DNA of 64,000 nucleotides from Sinosporangium album (lineage in GTDB: Bacteria; Actinomycetota; Actinomycetes; Streptosporangiales; Streptosporangiaceae): positions 1 to 64,000 of the forward strand of contig NZ_FNCN01000007.1 of NCBI RefSeq assembly GCF_900100605.1, given 5' to 3'. Below, piece by piece: positions 8,084-15,096 of this stretch. The first letter of the stretch is position 1, and each line of letters starts with the position of its first letter. Both the position numbers and the translations under genes were made by a program. The notes below the pieces were generated by a model, which had not been told where the DNA came from, made no database searches, and worked only from the letters and a program-made list of their open reading frames with translations.

Positions 8084-8521
8084 ATGATTCAAGGACGGGA
8101 CGGCTCGTCTGACTTCTCAGCGAATGAATCCGGCAAGCCTGACGGAGATGTCTACGACTGGTTTCAACGCGGATCCCGCCTGCTGAAGGAGGGGAGCCCG
8201 GCTGCCGCAGCGGCTCTGCTGGAGCGTGCCGCCGAGGCGGAGCCGGAGTCTCGGAGCATTCGCGAAGCACTCGCACGGGCCCAGTTCAACTCACGTCAAT
8301 ATGCACAAGCCGTTGACAGCTTCCGGCAGATCGTGGCCGCCAATCCGGCGGAGGACTACGCCTACTACGGTCTCGGCCTCGCCCTGTGGCGCACCGGCGA
8401 CATGGAGGCGGCCCAGGAACCGCTGGCCATCGCCGTCGCCATGCGGCCCGATCAACGCCACTACGTGACCGCCCTGAACAGCGTGCGGGCCACCCTGCGC
8501 GCTAGACGGGCGGCATCGTGA
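8084..8521 (+). CDS. Small tetratricopeptide-repeat protein
   Basis: 145 residues. Three helical hairpins match TPR spacing: VYDWFQRGSRLLKEGSPAAAAALLERAAEAEP (25-56), IREALARAQFNSRQYAQAVDSFRQIVAANP (60-89) and DYAYYGLGLALWRTGDMEAAQEPLAIAVAMRP (91-122). It is presumably a cytosolic protein-interaction module. Similar short TPR proteins sit beside the HAD phosphatase and tlyA in other actinobacteria (for example the Rv1691-Rv1694 region). RBS TAGGAG is 7 bp before ATG. Confidence 0.87.
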   Translation: MIQGRDGSSDFSANESGKPDGDVYDWFQRGSRLLKEGSPAAAAALLERAAEAEPESRSIREALARAQFNSRQYAQAVDSFRQIVAANPAEDYAYYGLGLALWRTGDMEAAQEPLAIAVAMRPDQRHYVTALNSVRATLRARRAAS

Positions 8522-8635
8522 GACAGCGCCTGGAACCGGGTCCGCATGTCTAATCAGCGGACTCCGGCTCCCGTGGCGTCCGGCCTCTGGGCATCCGCCG
8601 ACCGACGAGGCCGGTTTCGCAACTTCGCTGATCTT

Positions 8636-8864
8636 GTAGCCGGGGATGGACGGCCGGCGCACTGTCAAGACGACGGACTCTTCTTCGGCATACTCAGGAG
8701 TGATCGACGCCCTTGCCCCACACGACGTAGTCACCCTGCCTGGTCAGGACCACATCGTGCCCGGGAAGGTCAACGCGGAAGCGGCCGCTGATGAGCACCA
8801 GGAGGGCGGTGCGCTCCCCTCCTGCCGCTGTGAACGGTGGACCTGCCCGGTGATCGGTCGGCAC
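8636..8864 (-). pseudogene. Cupin-domain protein, frameshifted remnant
   Basis: On the minus strand a GTG at 8864 opens a frame reading GGERTALLVLISGRFRVDLP, then VLTRQGDYVVWGKGVDHS, and stops at 8694-8696. The next frame continues as YAEEESVVLTVRRPS. Removing the single base at 8694 restores DHS-W-Y-AEEESVVLTV, the expected end of a small single-domain cupin (beta-barrel with a DHSW motif). One inserted base therefore appears to have broken the gene. The N-terminal part is also short. It lies directly downstream of the HAD gene's hairpin. Confidence 0.72.
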
Positions 8865-8866
8865 GG

Positions 8867-8893
8867 CGCCGTCGGCGCGTTGCGCCGACGGCG
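8867..8893. terminator. Perfect hairpin after the HAD gene
   Basis: A 12-bp perfect stem (CGCCGTCGGCGC pairing with GCGCCGACGGCG) with a GTT loop lies 22 bp past the HAD stop on the minus strand and abuts the start of the cupin remnant. It has no T run. Confidence 0.72.
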
Positions 8894-8914
8894 GGGTCGG
8901 GGCCGGCTGTGAGG

Positions 8915-9901
8915 TCAGGGGGAGAGCAGTTCCAGAGCCGAGGTGACGGCTGCTGGGGCGGCGGAGTGGTGTCCTACTGAGGCCCAGGTGGCGGCAGAGG
9001 CGGCCCGGAGGGCGTTGACCGGGTCTCCGTGGCCTTCGAGCGAAAGGGAGTTGTCCTTCCACGTGGCGGTCCACGCGGCGCAGGTCCATTGGCCCGCTTC
9101 GACGGTGATGTCGGGATAGGGCTGGTGGAGCTCCGAGAGGTCGGCGGCGATGTAGGTCGGCCTGTGGCGCGGTCCCGCGGTGAGGATGTCGAGGGGGGTG
9201 GCGACGCCGGTGAGGACGAGGAGGCTGTCCACCGAGGCGGCGGTGGCGCCTTCGATGTCGGTATCGAGCCGGTCGCCGACGACCAAGGGGCGTTGGGAGC
9301 CGGTCCGGAGGATCGACTCGCGATGCATCGGGCGTTCGGGCTTGCCGGCGACGATGGGGGTGGCTCCGGTGGCGTGGGCGATGACCTGGGTGAGGGAGCC
9401 GTTGCCGGGCACCTCGCCCCGGCTGGTGGGCATGGTGCTGTCGGCGTTGGCGGCGACGAACAGGGCGCCTTGCCGCACGGCCAGCGCGCCCTCTCTCAGC
9501 AGGCTGTAGGAGAGGTCGGGGGTGAATCCTTCGACGACGGCGACAGGGTGGTCGAGGGCCGTGGTGACGGGCCGCAGGCCCTGCTGGCGGACGGCCGTAC
9601 GCAGGCCCATGCCGCCGACGACGAGGACGGGGGAACCGGCCGGCACGCGTTCGGCGATGAGCCGGGCGGCGGCTTGAGCGGAGGTGACGACATCTTCGAC
9701 GGAGGCGGGGGCGCCTAGGGCGGTGAGGTGTTCGGCGATAGCGCGGGGGGTGCGTGATGCGTTGTTGGTGCAGTAGGCGAGGCGTATGCCTGAGCGCGCC
9801 GCCTCCTTCAGCGACTCGGTGGCGGCGGGTATCGGATGCGGGCCCAAATAGACCACCCCATCCAAGTCAAGCAGGAGGGTGTCATATCCATCGATCAGCA
9901 T
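8915..9901 (-). CDS. HAD-IIA family sugar/glycerol-phosphate phosphatase
   Basis: 328 residues from ATG 9901. HAD motif I is DLDGVVYLG (D12, D14), motif II TNNASRTP, motif III KPERP, and motif IV GDRLDTDIEGA, with the C2a cap of the NagD/HAD-IIA group between motifs II and III. The orthologous position in Mycobacterium tuberculosis (Rv1692, near tlyA) holds a D-glycerol-3-phosphate phosphatase that recycles polar heads of phospholipids. The same activity is likely but not shown here. The extra C-terminal ~75 residues form a small alpha/beta domain. A GTG at 9925 is an alternative start. Confidence 0.88.
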   Translation of the reverse strand: MLIDGYDTLLLDLDGVVYLGPHPIPAATESLKEAARSGIRLAYCTNNASRTPRAIAEHLTALGAPASVEDVVTSAQAAARLIAERVPAGSPVLVVGGMGLRTAVRQQGLRPVTTALDHPVAVVEGFTPDLSYSLLREGALAVRQGALFVAANADSTMPTSRGEVPGNGSLTQVIAHATGATPIVAGKPERPMHRESILRTGSQRPLVVGDRLDTDIEGATAASVDSLLVLTGVATPLDILTAGPRHRPTYIAADLSELHQPYPDITVEAGQWTCAAWTATWKDNSLSLEGHGDPVNALRAASAATWASVGHHSAAPAAVTSALELLSP

Positions 9902-9979
9902 CTTGGCGCCCAAGGCACACCTCACTCCGTTCAGTGCTGTTCCCGAATCCTCAATTTTCCCTCCAGGCGGAGAAGAGCT

Positions 9980-10327
9980 TTAAAGGAGCTTGCGAAGGCG
10001 CATGAGGTCGCCGAAGCTGGCCTCCAGCTTGACCCTGCCACTGAACAGCGCGCGGGCGGTGTCGAGTGTCCCGTCGACCAGTGCGATCAGGTCGTCACTG
10101 GTGATGATGAGGCGCACATCGGCGGGGGGCGCATCGGCGCTCGGAGACTCGGTGAACGGCCCGAGACCGCCGTGATGAAGGCGGCCGTGGAACGTGACGG
10201 CCAGGTCTGAGACGGTGCAGTTGATGGTCCGTTCGACGACATGCTTCGCACGCGTCTCGTGGTCGAGCCCGTCGAACTGCTCGCCAAGTTTCAGCAGTGC
10301 CACGCGGCACTCCTCGACGGTCGCCAT
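9980..10327 (-). CDS. SCP2 sterol-binding-like domain protein
   Basis: 115 residues, the length of a single SCP2 domain: strands ERTINCTVSDLAVTFHGRL and DVRLIITSDDLIALVDGTLD, then a terminal helix ARALFSGRVKLEASFGDLMRLRKLL, where the GRVKLEGS-like turn is the family hallmark. It is likely a small cytosolic carrier of hydrophobic ligands. RBS GGAAAGGGA precedes ATG. It is co-directional with the HAD gene 78 bp downstream. Confidence 0.85.
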   Translation of the reverse strand: MATVEECRVALLKLGEQFDGLDHETRAKHVVERTINCTVSDLAVTFHGRLHHGGLGPFTESPSADAPPADVRLIITSDDLIALVDGTLDTARALFSGRVKLEASFGDLMRLRKLL

Positions 10328-10348
10328 GGGTCAGAATCCCTTTCCTTC

Positions 10349-10360
10349 CGGACCGGTCCG
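10349..10360. promoter_or_regulatory. Palindrome in the divergent promoter region
   Basis: CGGACCGGTCCG is a perfect 12-bp palindrome in the 122-bp gap between the divergent SCP2 and H1-like genes. It may be an operator; no regulator can be assigned. Confidence 0.35.
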
Positions 10361-10410
10361 TACCTCTCTACATACGGAAGGTAGCGTTCCGCATAGGCAC
10401 AACGTGAAAT

Positions 10411-10432
10411 CCGGCACGCGGGGGCGTGCCGG
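10411..10432 (+). promoter_or_regulatory. Leader hairpin abutting the RBS of the H1-like gene
   Basis: A 9-bp perfect stem (CCGGCACGC / GCGTGCCGG) with a GGGG loop ends 1 bp before the strong Shine-Dalgarno AAGGAGG at 10434-10440. Its position suggests an mRNA-stabilising or translational-control element. Confidence 0.5.
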
Positions 10433-10449
10433 AAAAGGAGGCGTCTGCC

Positions 10450-11946
10450 ATGGTGTTCGAAGCTTTGCGTGGATACACGCAAGAGCCAGATCGCACCAAT
10501 GGGACAACGAACAGAGCCCACGCTGTAGTTCGCGATCTCTTGTCCTCTGGTGAAAACGGGGTGAGCCAGATGTCCAATCAAGTCGATTCGTTCACTGATG
10601 AGCTTGTTAGTGCCGGGAGGTCTATCAGGCATAAGTTCGATGAGATCGTACGGGGGGAGGTCGATCGCTTGATGCGTGCTCTCGACCTGCCACGTGGCGA
10701 GGATATCGACCGTCTGCACGAGCGTGTCACCGAGCTGGAGTCCCGCATCGAGGGGGGCCCTACGCGCGCTGCCACGACGGCCAGGCGCACCACCACCGCG
10801 CGGGGCACGACCCGTCGCGCGGCCGGTGGCGCCGCGGCGACCAAACGGGCGACGGTTACGGCGGGAGCCAAGCGCGCCACGACCCGGACCACCGCGGCCG
10901 CGAAGAGGACCGCGGGAACGGCGACGACGGCGGCCAAGCGTGCCACGGGGGCGGGCACGGCGGCCACGAAGCGCGCTGCGACCACGAGAAGGGGCACCAC
11001 GACCCGGCGCACCGCCGGCGCGGCCACGACCGGGCGCACTACGGCTGGACGCGCCACGACTGGGCGGGCCGCGGGTGCGGCCGGACGCACGACGACCGGG
11101 CGTACCACGACTCGGCGGGCCACTGCTGCGGCCGGGCGTGCGACGACTCGCGGAACCCGTACCGCGGGCGCGGCCGGCGGCCGTACGGCCGGAGCCGGGA
11201 GACGCGCGGCCGGGACCGGCAGCCGGGCTGCGGGGACGACGGCCAGGCGTGCGGCCGGGACGACCGGACGCGTTGTCGGGGCCGCCGCCGGTCGGGCCAC
11301 CGGGACGGCGGCTCAGGCTGCGGGCGCGACTCGGCGCGCGGTGGGTACGGCGGCGAATCGCCTGGCCGGAACGGCCGGCCGCGCCACCGGGACGACCAGG
11401 CGTGCGGTCGGCGCGACGGCCTCGGCGACCCGGCGTGCCGCGGGCACCGCTCAAACGGCCGCCCGGCGCGCGACCGGCGGCGGGACGACGGGTGCGGCAG
11501 GCCGTACAACCGCTGGCACGTCGCGGCGCGCCACGGGCACCGCCGCCGCGAGCCGTCGGACTCGGAGCACCGCGGGCACCACGGCCGCGAGCCGCCGGGG
11601 CCGTGGCACAGCGGATACGGCGGGCACAGCGGCCAGGGGTCGGCAGAGCCGGAGCGCTGCCGGGGCCGCGGGCGCCTCGCGTTCGACCCGTGGTGCGGCG
11701 GGAGCGACGAGGCGGGCGCGGGGCGTCTTAAAGAGCACCGGCGCCGCGAGCGCTTCGCAGAGCACGTCGTCCAGGTCCGCACCGGCCGGGAAGTCCTCAC
11801 CAGGGTGGTCCGCCGCGGCGCGGCGTTCCACTTCGGTGGCGGCCACCCGGCACGCCGTCTCCGGCACGGCGCGGAGTTCTCGTGCGGCGGCCGGGAGCGC
11901 ACGGCCGAGAGGAACCGCGGCGGCGCGATGCCGCGGTCCGCGGTGA
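10450..11946 (+). CDS. Phasin-like/histone H1-like Arg-Thr-Ala-rich DNA-binding protein
   Basis: 498 residues. Residues ~44-101 form a charged coiled-coil (SIRHKFDEIVRGEVDRLMRALDL, then DIDRLHERVTELESRIE) of the phasin-like type seen in actinomycete nucleoid or granule proteins. Residues 103-498 are an uninterrupted basic tail of short repeats such as TGTTRRAVG and TGRTTTRRA, where Arg is the basic residue rather than the Lys of mycobacterial HupB/H1 tails. Nucleoid compaction or nucleic-acid binding is inferred from composition. AAGGAGG lies 9 bp before ATG 10450. ATG 10570 (MSNQVDS) is an alternative start that keeps the whole coiled-coil. The last ~100 residues are less regular. Confidence 0.75.
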   Translation: MVFEALRGYTQEPDRTNGTTNRAHAVVRDLLSSGENGVSQMSNQVDSFTDELVSAGRSIRHKFDEIVRGEVDRLMRALDLPRGEDIDRLHERVTELESRIEGGPTRAATTARRTTTARGTTRRAAGGAAATKRATVTAGAKRATTRTTAAAKRTAGTATTAAKRATGAGTAATKRAATTRRGTTTRRTAGAATTGRTTAGRATTGRAAGAAGRTTTGRTTTRRATAAAGRATTRGTRTAGAAGGRTAGAGRRAAGTGSRAAGTTARRAAGTTGRVVGAAAGRATGTAAQAAGATRRAVGTAANRLAGTAGRATGTTRRAVGATASATRRAAGTAQTAARRATGGGTTGAAGRTTAGTSRRATGTAAASRRTRSTAGTTAASRRGRGTADTAGTAARGRQSRSAAGAAGASRSTRGAAGATRRARGVLKSTGAASASQSTSSRSAPAGKSSPGWSAAARRSTSVAATRHAVSGTARSSRAAAGSARPRGTAAARCRGPR

Positions 11947-12256
11947 GAGCCATGGCGAGGACCATGCCGAGGATCGTGTCGCGGACCGTGTAGAGAGCCC
12001 TGCCCGCGATGAGCGCGGGCACGGCGATGACGGCAACGGTTCGGACGGGTTCCGGTACCGTCAGGTCAGCCGCCGGCAGGGCGAGCGCCTCCCGGATCGG
12101 CCGGAGCGCGGCCTCCCGCTCGGCGGGTGTGCCGAGAGGCGCAAGAGGCACTGGGGCGAGTACGAGAGGCACGGGGACCGTCAGGTCCGCGCCGCAGGCG
12201 TCGCGATCGGCGTCGGCGCGGTCGGGTTCCGCGATGAGCCGCACTGGAGGGGGCGC
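11947..12256. other. Unassigned region between H1-like gene and small conserved gene
   Basis: All six frames are partly open because of high GC. A minus-strand frame through ~12190-11880 reads hydrophobic and protein-like (VRTVAVIAVPALIAGRALY), but it has no clear start or end and runs into the H1-like gene, so it is not called. A plus-strand frame here is Arg/Ser/Thr/Ala-rich like the H1 tail and could be a decayed extension. Confidence 0.4.
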
Positions 12257-12442
12257 ATGACAGAGCCGCTGGACGCGACCGGCAACGCACGGGTCGACGA
12301 CGCCCTCGGGGCGTTGACCCGGCTGCCGGACCTCCCCGTGTCGGGGCACGTGGCGGTGTTCGAGGAGGTGTTCACGGAGCTGGAGGGCGCTCTGGCCTCC
12401 GCAGACGACTCCGTCGCGCGACCCGCGGGCCACGAAGGGTGA
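12257..12442 (+). CDS. Small conserved hypothetical protein
   Basis: 61 residues. Two acidic amphipathic helices, ARVDDALGALTRLPDLPVSGHV and AVFEEVFTELEGALASAD, are followed by a short tail. It resembles the ~60-residue proteins commonly found just before tlyA in actinobacteria (pattern: ALxxLxxLxxLPVxxHVxxFExVHxxLxxAL). No function is known to me. RBS GGAGGGGG precedes ATG 12257 by 8 bp. Confidence 0.8.
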   Translation: MTEPLDATGNARVDDALGALTRLPDLPVSGHVAVFEEVFTELEGALASADDSVARPAGHEG

Positions 12443-12654
12443 GTCCGCTGCCGGAAGGGTTCAGATGTCCCGTAGCGACTCCGGGACGGAGGGCCGGGCG
12501 AGTCGAGGCATCAGGCTTCTTGTCGGGCCTGTAGGTCGGCGGCTCGCCCGGTCCCCCACATGGGCCGAGAGACGAGAGGGCGTCCAGCGGAGGTTTTGAG
12601 GCATGGGCGCCTTCTGCCGCTGGGTCGTCTGAAGCTGCGTTGGGGACAGTCGAA

Positions 12655-13005
12655 AGGGGACGCCGTGATCCACCAGGTCGAGGTTGTGCCATAGCCCACT
12701 CGATCGGCCTGCGCGCGGTGGGTGTTCTTGCCGCCCTATGAGGGTGACGGGGCAGCGTGGGGAGAGGTGGGATGCCGTGATCTGCCAAGTTGAGGTCGTG
12801 GTTGTCTCCTACCGGATCGGCGGGGCTGAAGGGGTGTGGTCTGAGGACTTCGTTGCCCTATGAAGGTGTTGACACACCATAGGACTTCTCTGTCGGCTGG
12901 GATGTCGTGAGCTGTATTGGGGTTGCCGGATCGGCGGGGCTCGCGATGGGGTGGGCGGTGAGGGCTCTCGTTGTCCTAGGAGGGCGATGGGGTGGGGCAG
13001 CATGG
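12655..13005 (+). repeat. Three degenerate tandem repeats of ~110-130 bp
   Basis: Units begin near 12655, 12767 and 12900. Each starts GGGATG(C/T)CGTGA-like (unit 1 GGGGACGCCGTGA), continues with a (T/A)(C/T)(T/G)(A/G)GGT(T/C)GTG-like block and CGGATCGGCGGGGCT (unit 1 CGATCGGCCTG), and ends with CCTATGAGGGTGA / CCTATGAAGGTGT / CCTAGGAGGGCGA. Similarity is partial, so this is an old or diverging array. It lies in an 800-bp gap (12443-13242) with no convincing gene. Confidence 0.65.
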
Positions 13006-13242
13006 TGCCTTCGGATCGGGAACCGGGTGATCGGGCTGCGAGAGGCGTCGGTGAGCTTGTGCAGGGTTGTCCTCCGCGGCGGCGCAAGCCGGACAGAGTG
13101 AGCGAAATGGGGCTGGTTTGGGCGTGAGTCCGTGGTTGGGGCTTGTCGAAGGGCCGCAGGGCCGACGGCAGGCTCGATTGGGCGTCTGCTCCGTGGCGGC
13201 CGGGGGGCCGGTGGCCCGCGGCCGTATCGGTCGGGTGGGCGT

Positions 13243-14061
13243 ATGAGCCGGCGGGTGAGGCTTGACAGTGAGCTGGTGCGCCGAGGGCTGGCGCGGTCGA
13301 GAGAGCAGGCGGGGCAGCTCATCGACGCGGGGCGGGTGTCCGTCGGCGGGAGGGTCGCGGGAAAGGCGGCCACGCAGGTGGACACGGCGTCGGCCATCGT
13401 GGTGGCCGACGTCGAGAACGGACCGGATTATGTGTCCCGTGGGGCTCACAAGCTGCTCGGGGCCCTTGAGGCGTTCGGGCCGCACGGGCTTGTGGTGAAG
13501 GGGCGGCGCTGCCTCGACGCGGGGGCGTCGACGGGCGGCTTCACGGACGTGCTGCTGCGCAGCGGCGCGGCGCACGTGTTGGCCGTCGACGTGGGATACG
13601 GCCAGCTCGCGTGGTCGATCCGCACGGACGAACGGGTTACGGTGATGGAACGGGTCAATGTCAGAGACCTGACCTCCGAGATGGTCGGAGAGCCTCCATC
13701 GCTGATGGTGGGGGATCTGTCGTTCATCTCGCTGCGTCTGGTTCTGCCGGCGCTGGCTGGATGCGCGGCGGATCAGGCGGATTTCGTGATGCTGGTGAAG
13801 CCGCAGTTCGAGGTGGGCAAGGACCGCGTGGGGGCCGGCGGCGTCGTGCGGGATCCCGGGCTTCGGGTCGGTGCCGTACGCGAGGTGGCGGAGGCCGCCA
13901 CGAAGCTCGGGCTGACGGTAAGGGGCGTAACGGCCAGTCCGCTGCCAGGACCATCGGGCAACGTGGAATATCTTTTGTGGCTGGGAAAGGGAGAGGGCGC
14001 GCCGCCCGTCGCGGATCTCTCCTCGGAGATAGAACGGGCGGTGGCGGAGGGGCCCCGGTGA
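13243..14061 (+). CDS. tlyA: TlyA family 2'-O-ribose rRNA methyltransferase/hemolysin
   Basis: 272 residues. An N-terminal S4 RNA-binding domain (RLDSELVRRGLARSREQAGQLIDAGRVSVGG, ~5-36) is followed by a Rossmann methyltransferase with SAM motif CLDAGASTGGFTDVLL (~88-103) and VGDLSFISL. The TlyA family methylates the 2'-OH of 16S C1409 and/or 23S C1920 and affects capreomycin sensitivity. ATG 13243 (MSRRVRLD) fits the family start; upstream in-frame starts add a non-conserved Gly/Arg stretch. Its stop overlaps nadK as GTGA, so the two are translationally coupled. Confidence 0.93.
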   Translation: MSRRVRLDSELVRRGLARSREQAGQLIDAGRVSVGGRVAGKAATQVDTASAIVVADVENGPDYVSRGAHKLLGALEAFGPHGLVVKGRRCLDAGASTGGFTDVLLRSGAAHVLAVDVGYGQLAWSIRTDERVTVMERVNVRDLTSEMVGEPPSLMVGDLSFISLRLVLPALAGCAADQADFVMLVKPQFEVGKDRVGAGGVVRDPGLRVGAVREVAEAATKLGLTVRGVTASPLPGPSGNVEYLLWLGKGEGAPPVADLSSEIERAVAEGPR

Positions 14062-14966
14062 CAAGCGGGCAGCGTGCCTTCCTGGTGACCGCCCATGTCG
14101 GGCGGGACGCGGCCGTGGACAGCGCCAGGAGGGTCATTCATCAGTTGCTGGCGGCGGGCATCAGCGTGCGCGTGCTCAAGAGCGAGGCGGACGCGGTGGC
14201 GTGCCGGGGCGTCGAGGTGGTCGCCGAGGGCGACGCGGCCGTCGAGGGCACCGAGATGATGATCGTGCTGGGCGGAGACGGCACGCTGCTGCGCGCCGCC
14301 GAGATCGCCAGGCCGGCGGGCACGCCGCTGCTCGGGGTGAACCTCGGCCATGTCGGGTTCCTCGCCGAGGCCGAGGTGGCGGACCTCACGGAGGCCGTCG
14401 ACCAGGTCGTACGGCGGCGCTACGACGTCGAGGAGCGCATGACCGTCGAGGTGACGGCGCGGCTCAACGGCGAGGTCATCGCCGACACATGGGCGCTGAA
14501 CGAGGCTACGGTCGAAAAGAGCGACCGCATGCTGGAGGTCGTCACGGAGATCGACGGTCGCCCGCTGTCGCGGTGGGGCTGCGACGGGGTGATCTGCGCG
14601 ACGCCGACGGGTTCGACGGCGTACGCGTTCTCCGCCGGCGGCCCGGTCGTGTGGCCGGAGGTGGAGGCACTGCTGATGGTGCCGATCAGCGCGCACGCAT
14701 TGTTCGCCCGACCGATGGTGGTGTCGCCGCGCTCGGTGCTCGCCGTGGAGATTGTGCCTGACACGCCCAACGGCGTGCTCTGGTGTGACGGCAGGCGCAG
14801 GTTCGACCTCCCGTCCGGATCCCGCGTCGAGGTCCGCCGCGCCCGGATCCCGGTACGGCTGGCGCGACTCCACGGCGTGGAGGACACCGGGGCACCGTTC
14901 ACCGACCGGCTGGTGGCGAAGTTCGAGCTGCCCGTGCAGGGCTGGCGGGGCAGGGTCCGCCACTGA
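14058..14966 (+). CDS. nadK: NAD kinase
   Basis: 302 residues. The GGDGT motif (72-76, LGGDGTLLRAAE), NEATVEK and the TPTGSTAY motif identify an ATP/polyphosphate NAD+ kinase, which makes NADP+ in the cytosol. GTG 14058 overlaps the tlyA stop by GTGA. The N-terminal RAFLVTAHVGRD strand is typical. tlyA-nadK-recN order is conserved in actinobacteria and many Firmicutes. Confidence 0.95.
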   Translation: MTSGQRAFLVTAHVGRDAAVDSARRVIHQLLAAGISVRVLKSEADAVACRGVEVVAEGDAAVEGTEMMIVLGGDGTLLRAAEIARPAGTPLLGVNLGHVGFLAEAEVADLTEAVDQVVRRRYDVEERMTVEVTARLNGEVIADTWALNEATVEKSDRMLEVVTEIDGRPLSRWGCDGVICATPTGSTAYAFSAGGPVVWPEVEALLMVPISAHALFARPMVVSPRSVLAVEIVPDTPNGVLWCDGRRRFDLPSGSRVEVRRARIPVRLARLHGVEDTGAPFTDRLVAKFELPVQGWRGRVRH

Positions 14967-15096
14967 AGGCGCAGGCGGGCGCCACCCGCGTGGCTTCTGT
15001 GGCCATCCGAGTTGATGAAAGCTGAAGCGCGTAGGATCGTGGCGCGCACCGTACTGGTGTTCGATGGCTTATTCGATGGCTTGGACGGAGGGACCA

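Noticed and set aside
8694-9089. 131-residue minus-strand frame as an intact gene
   Set aside because: Its N-terminal half lies antisense-frame over the HAD gene and looks non-coding. Only the end is cupin-like and it stops at the frameshift.
11039-12433. 464-residue minus-strand gene opposite the H1-like protein
   Set aside because: Most of it is the mirror of Arg/Thr-rich repeat codons. Only a ~100-residue segment looks protein-like, and it is reported as a low-confidence finding.
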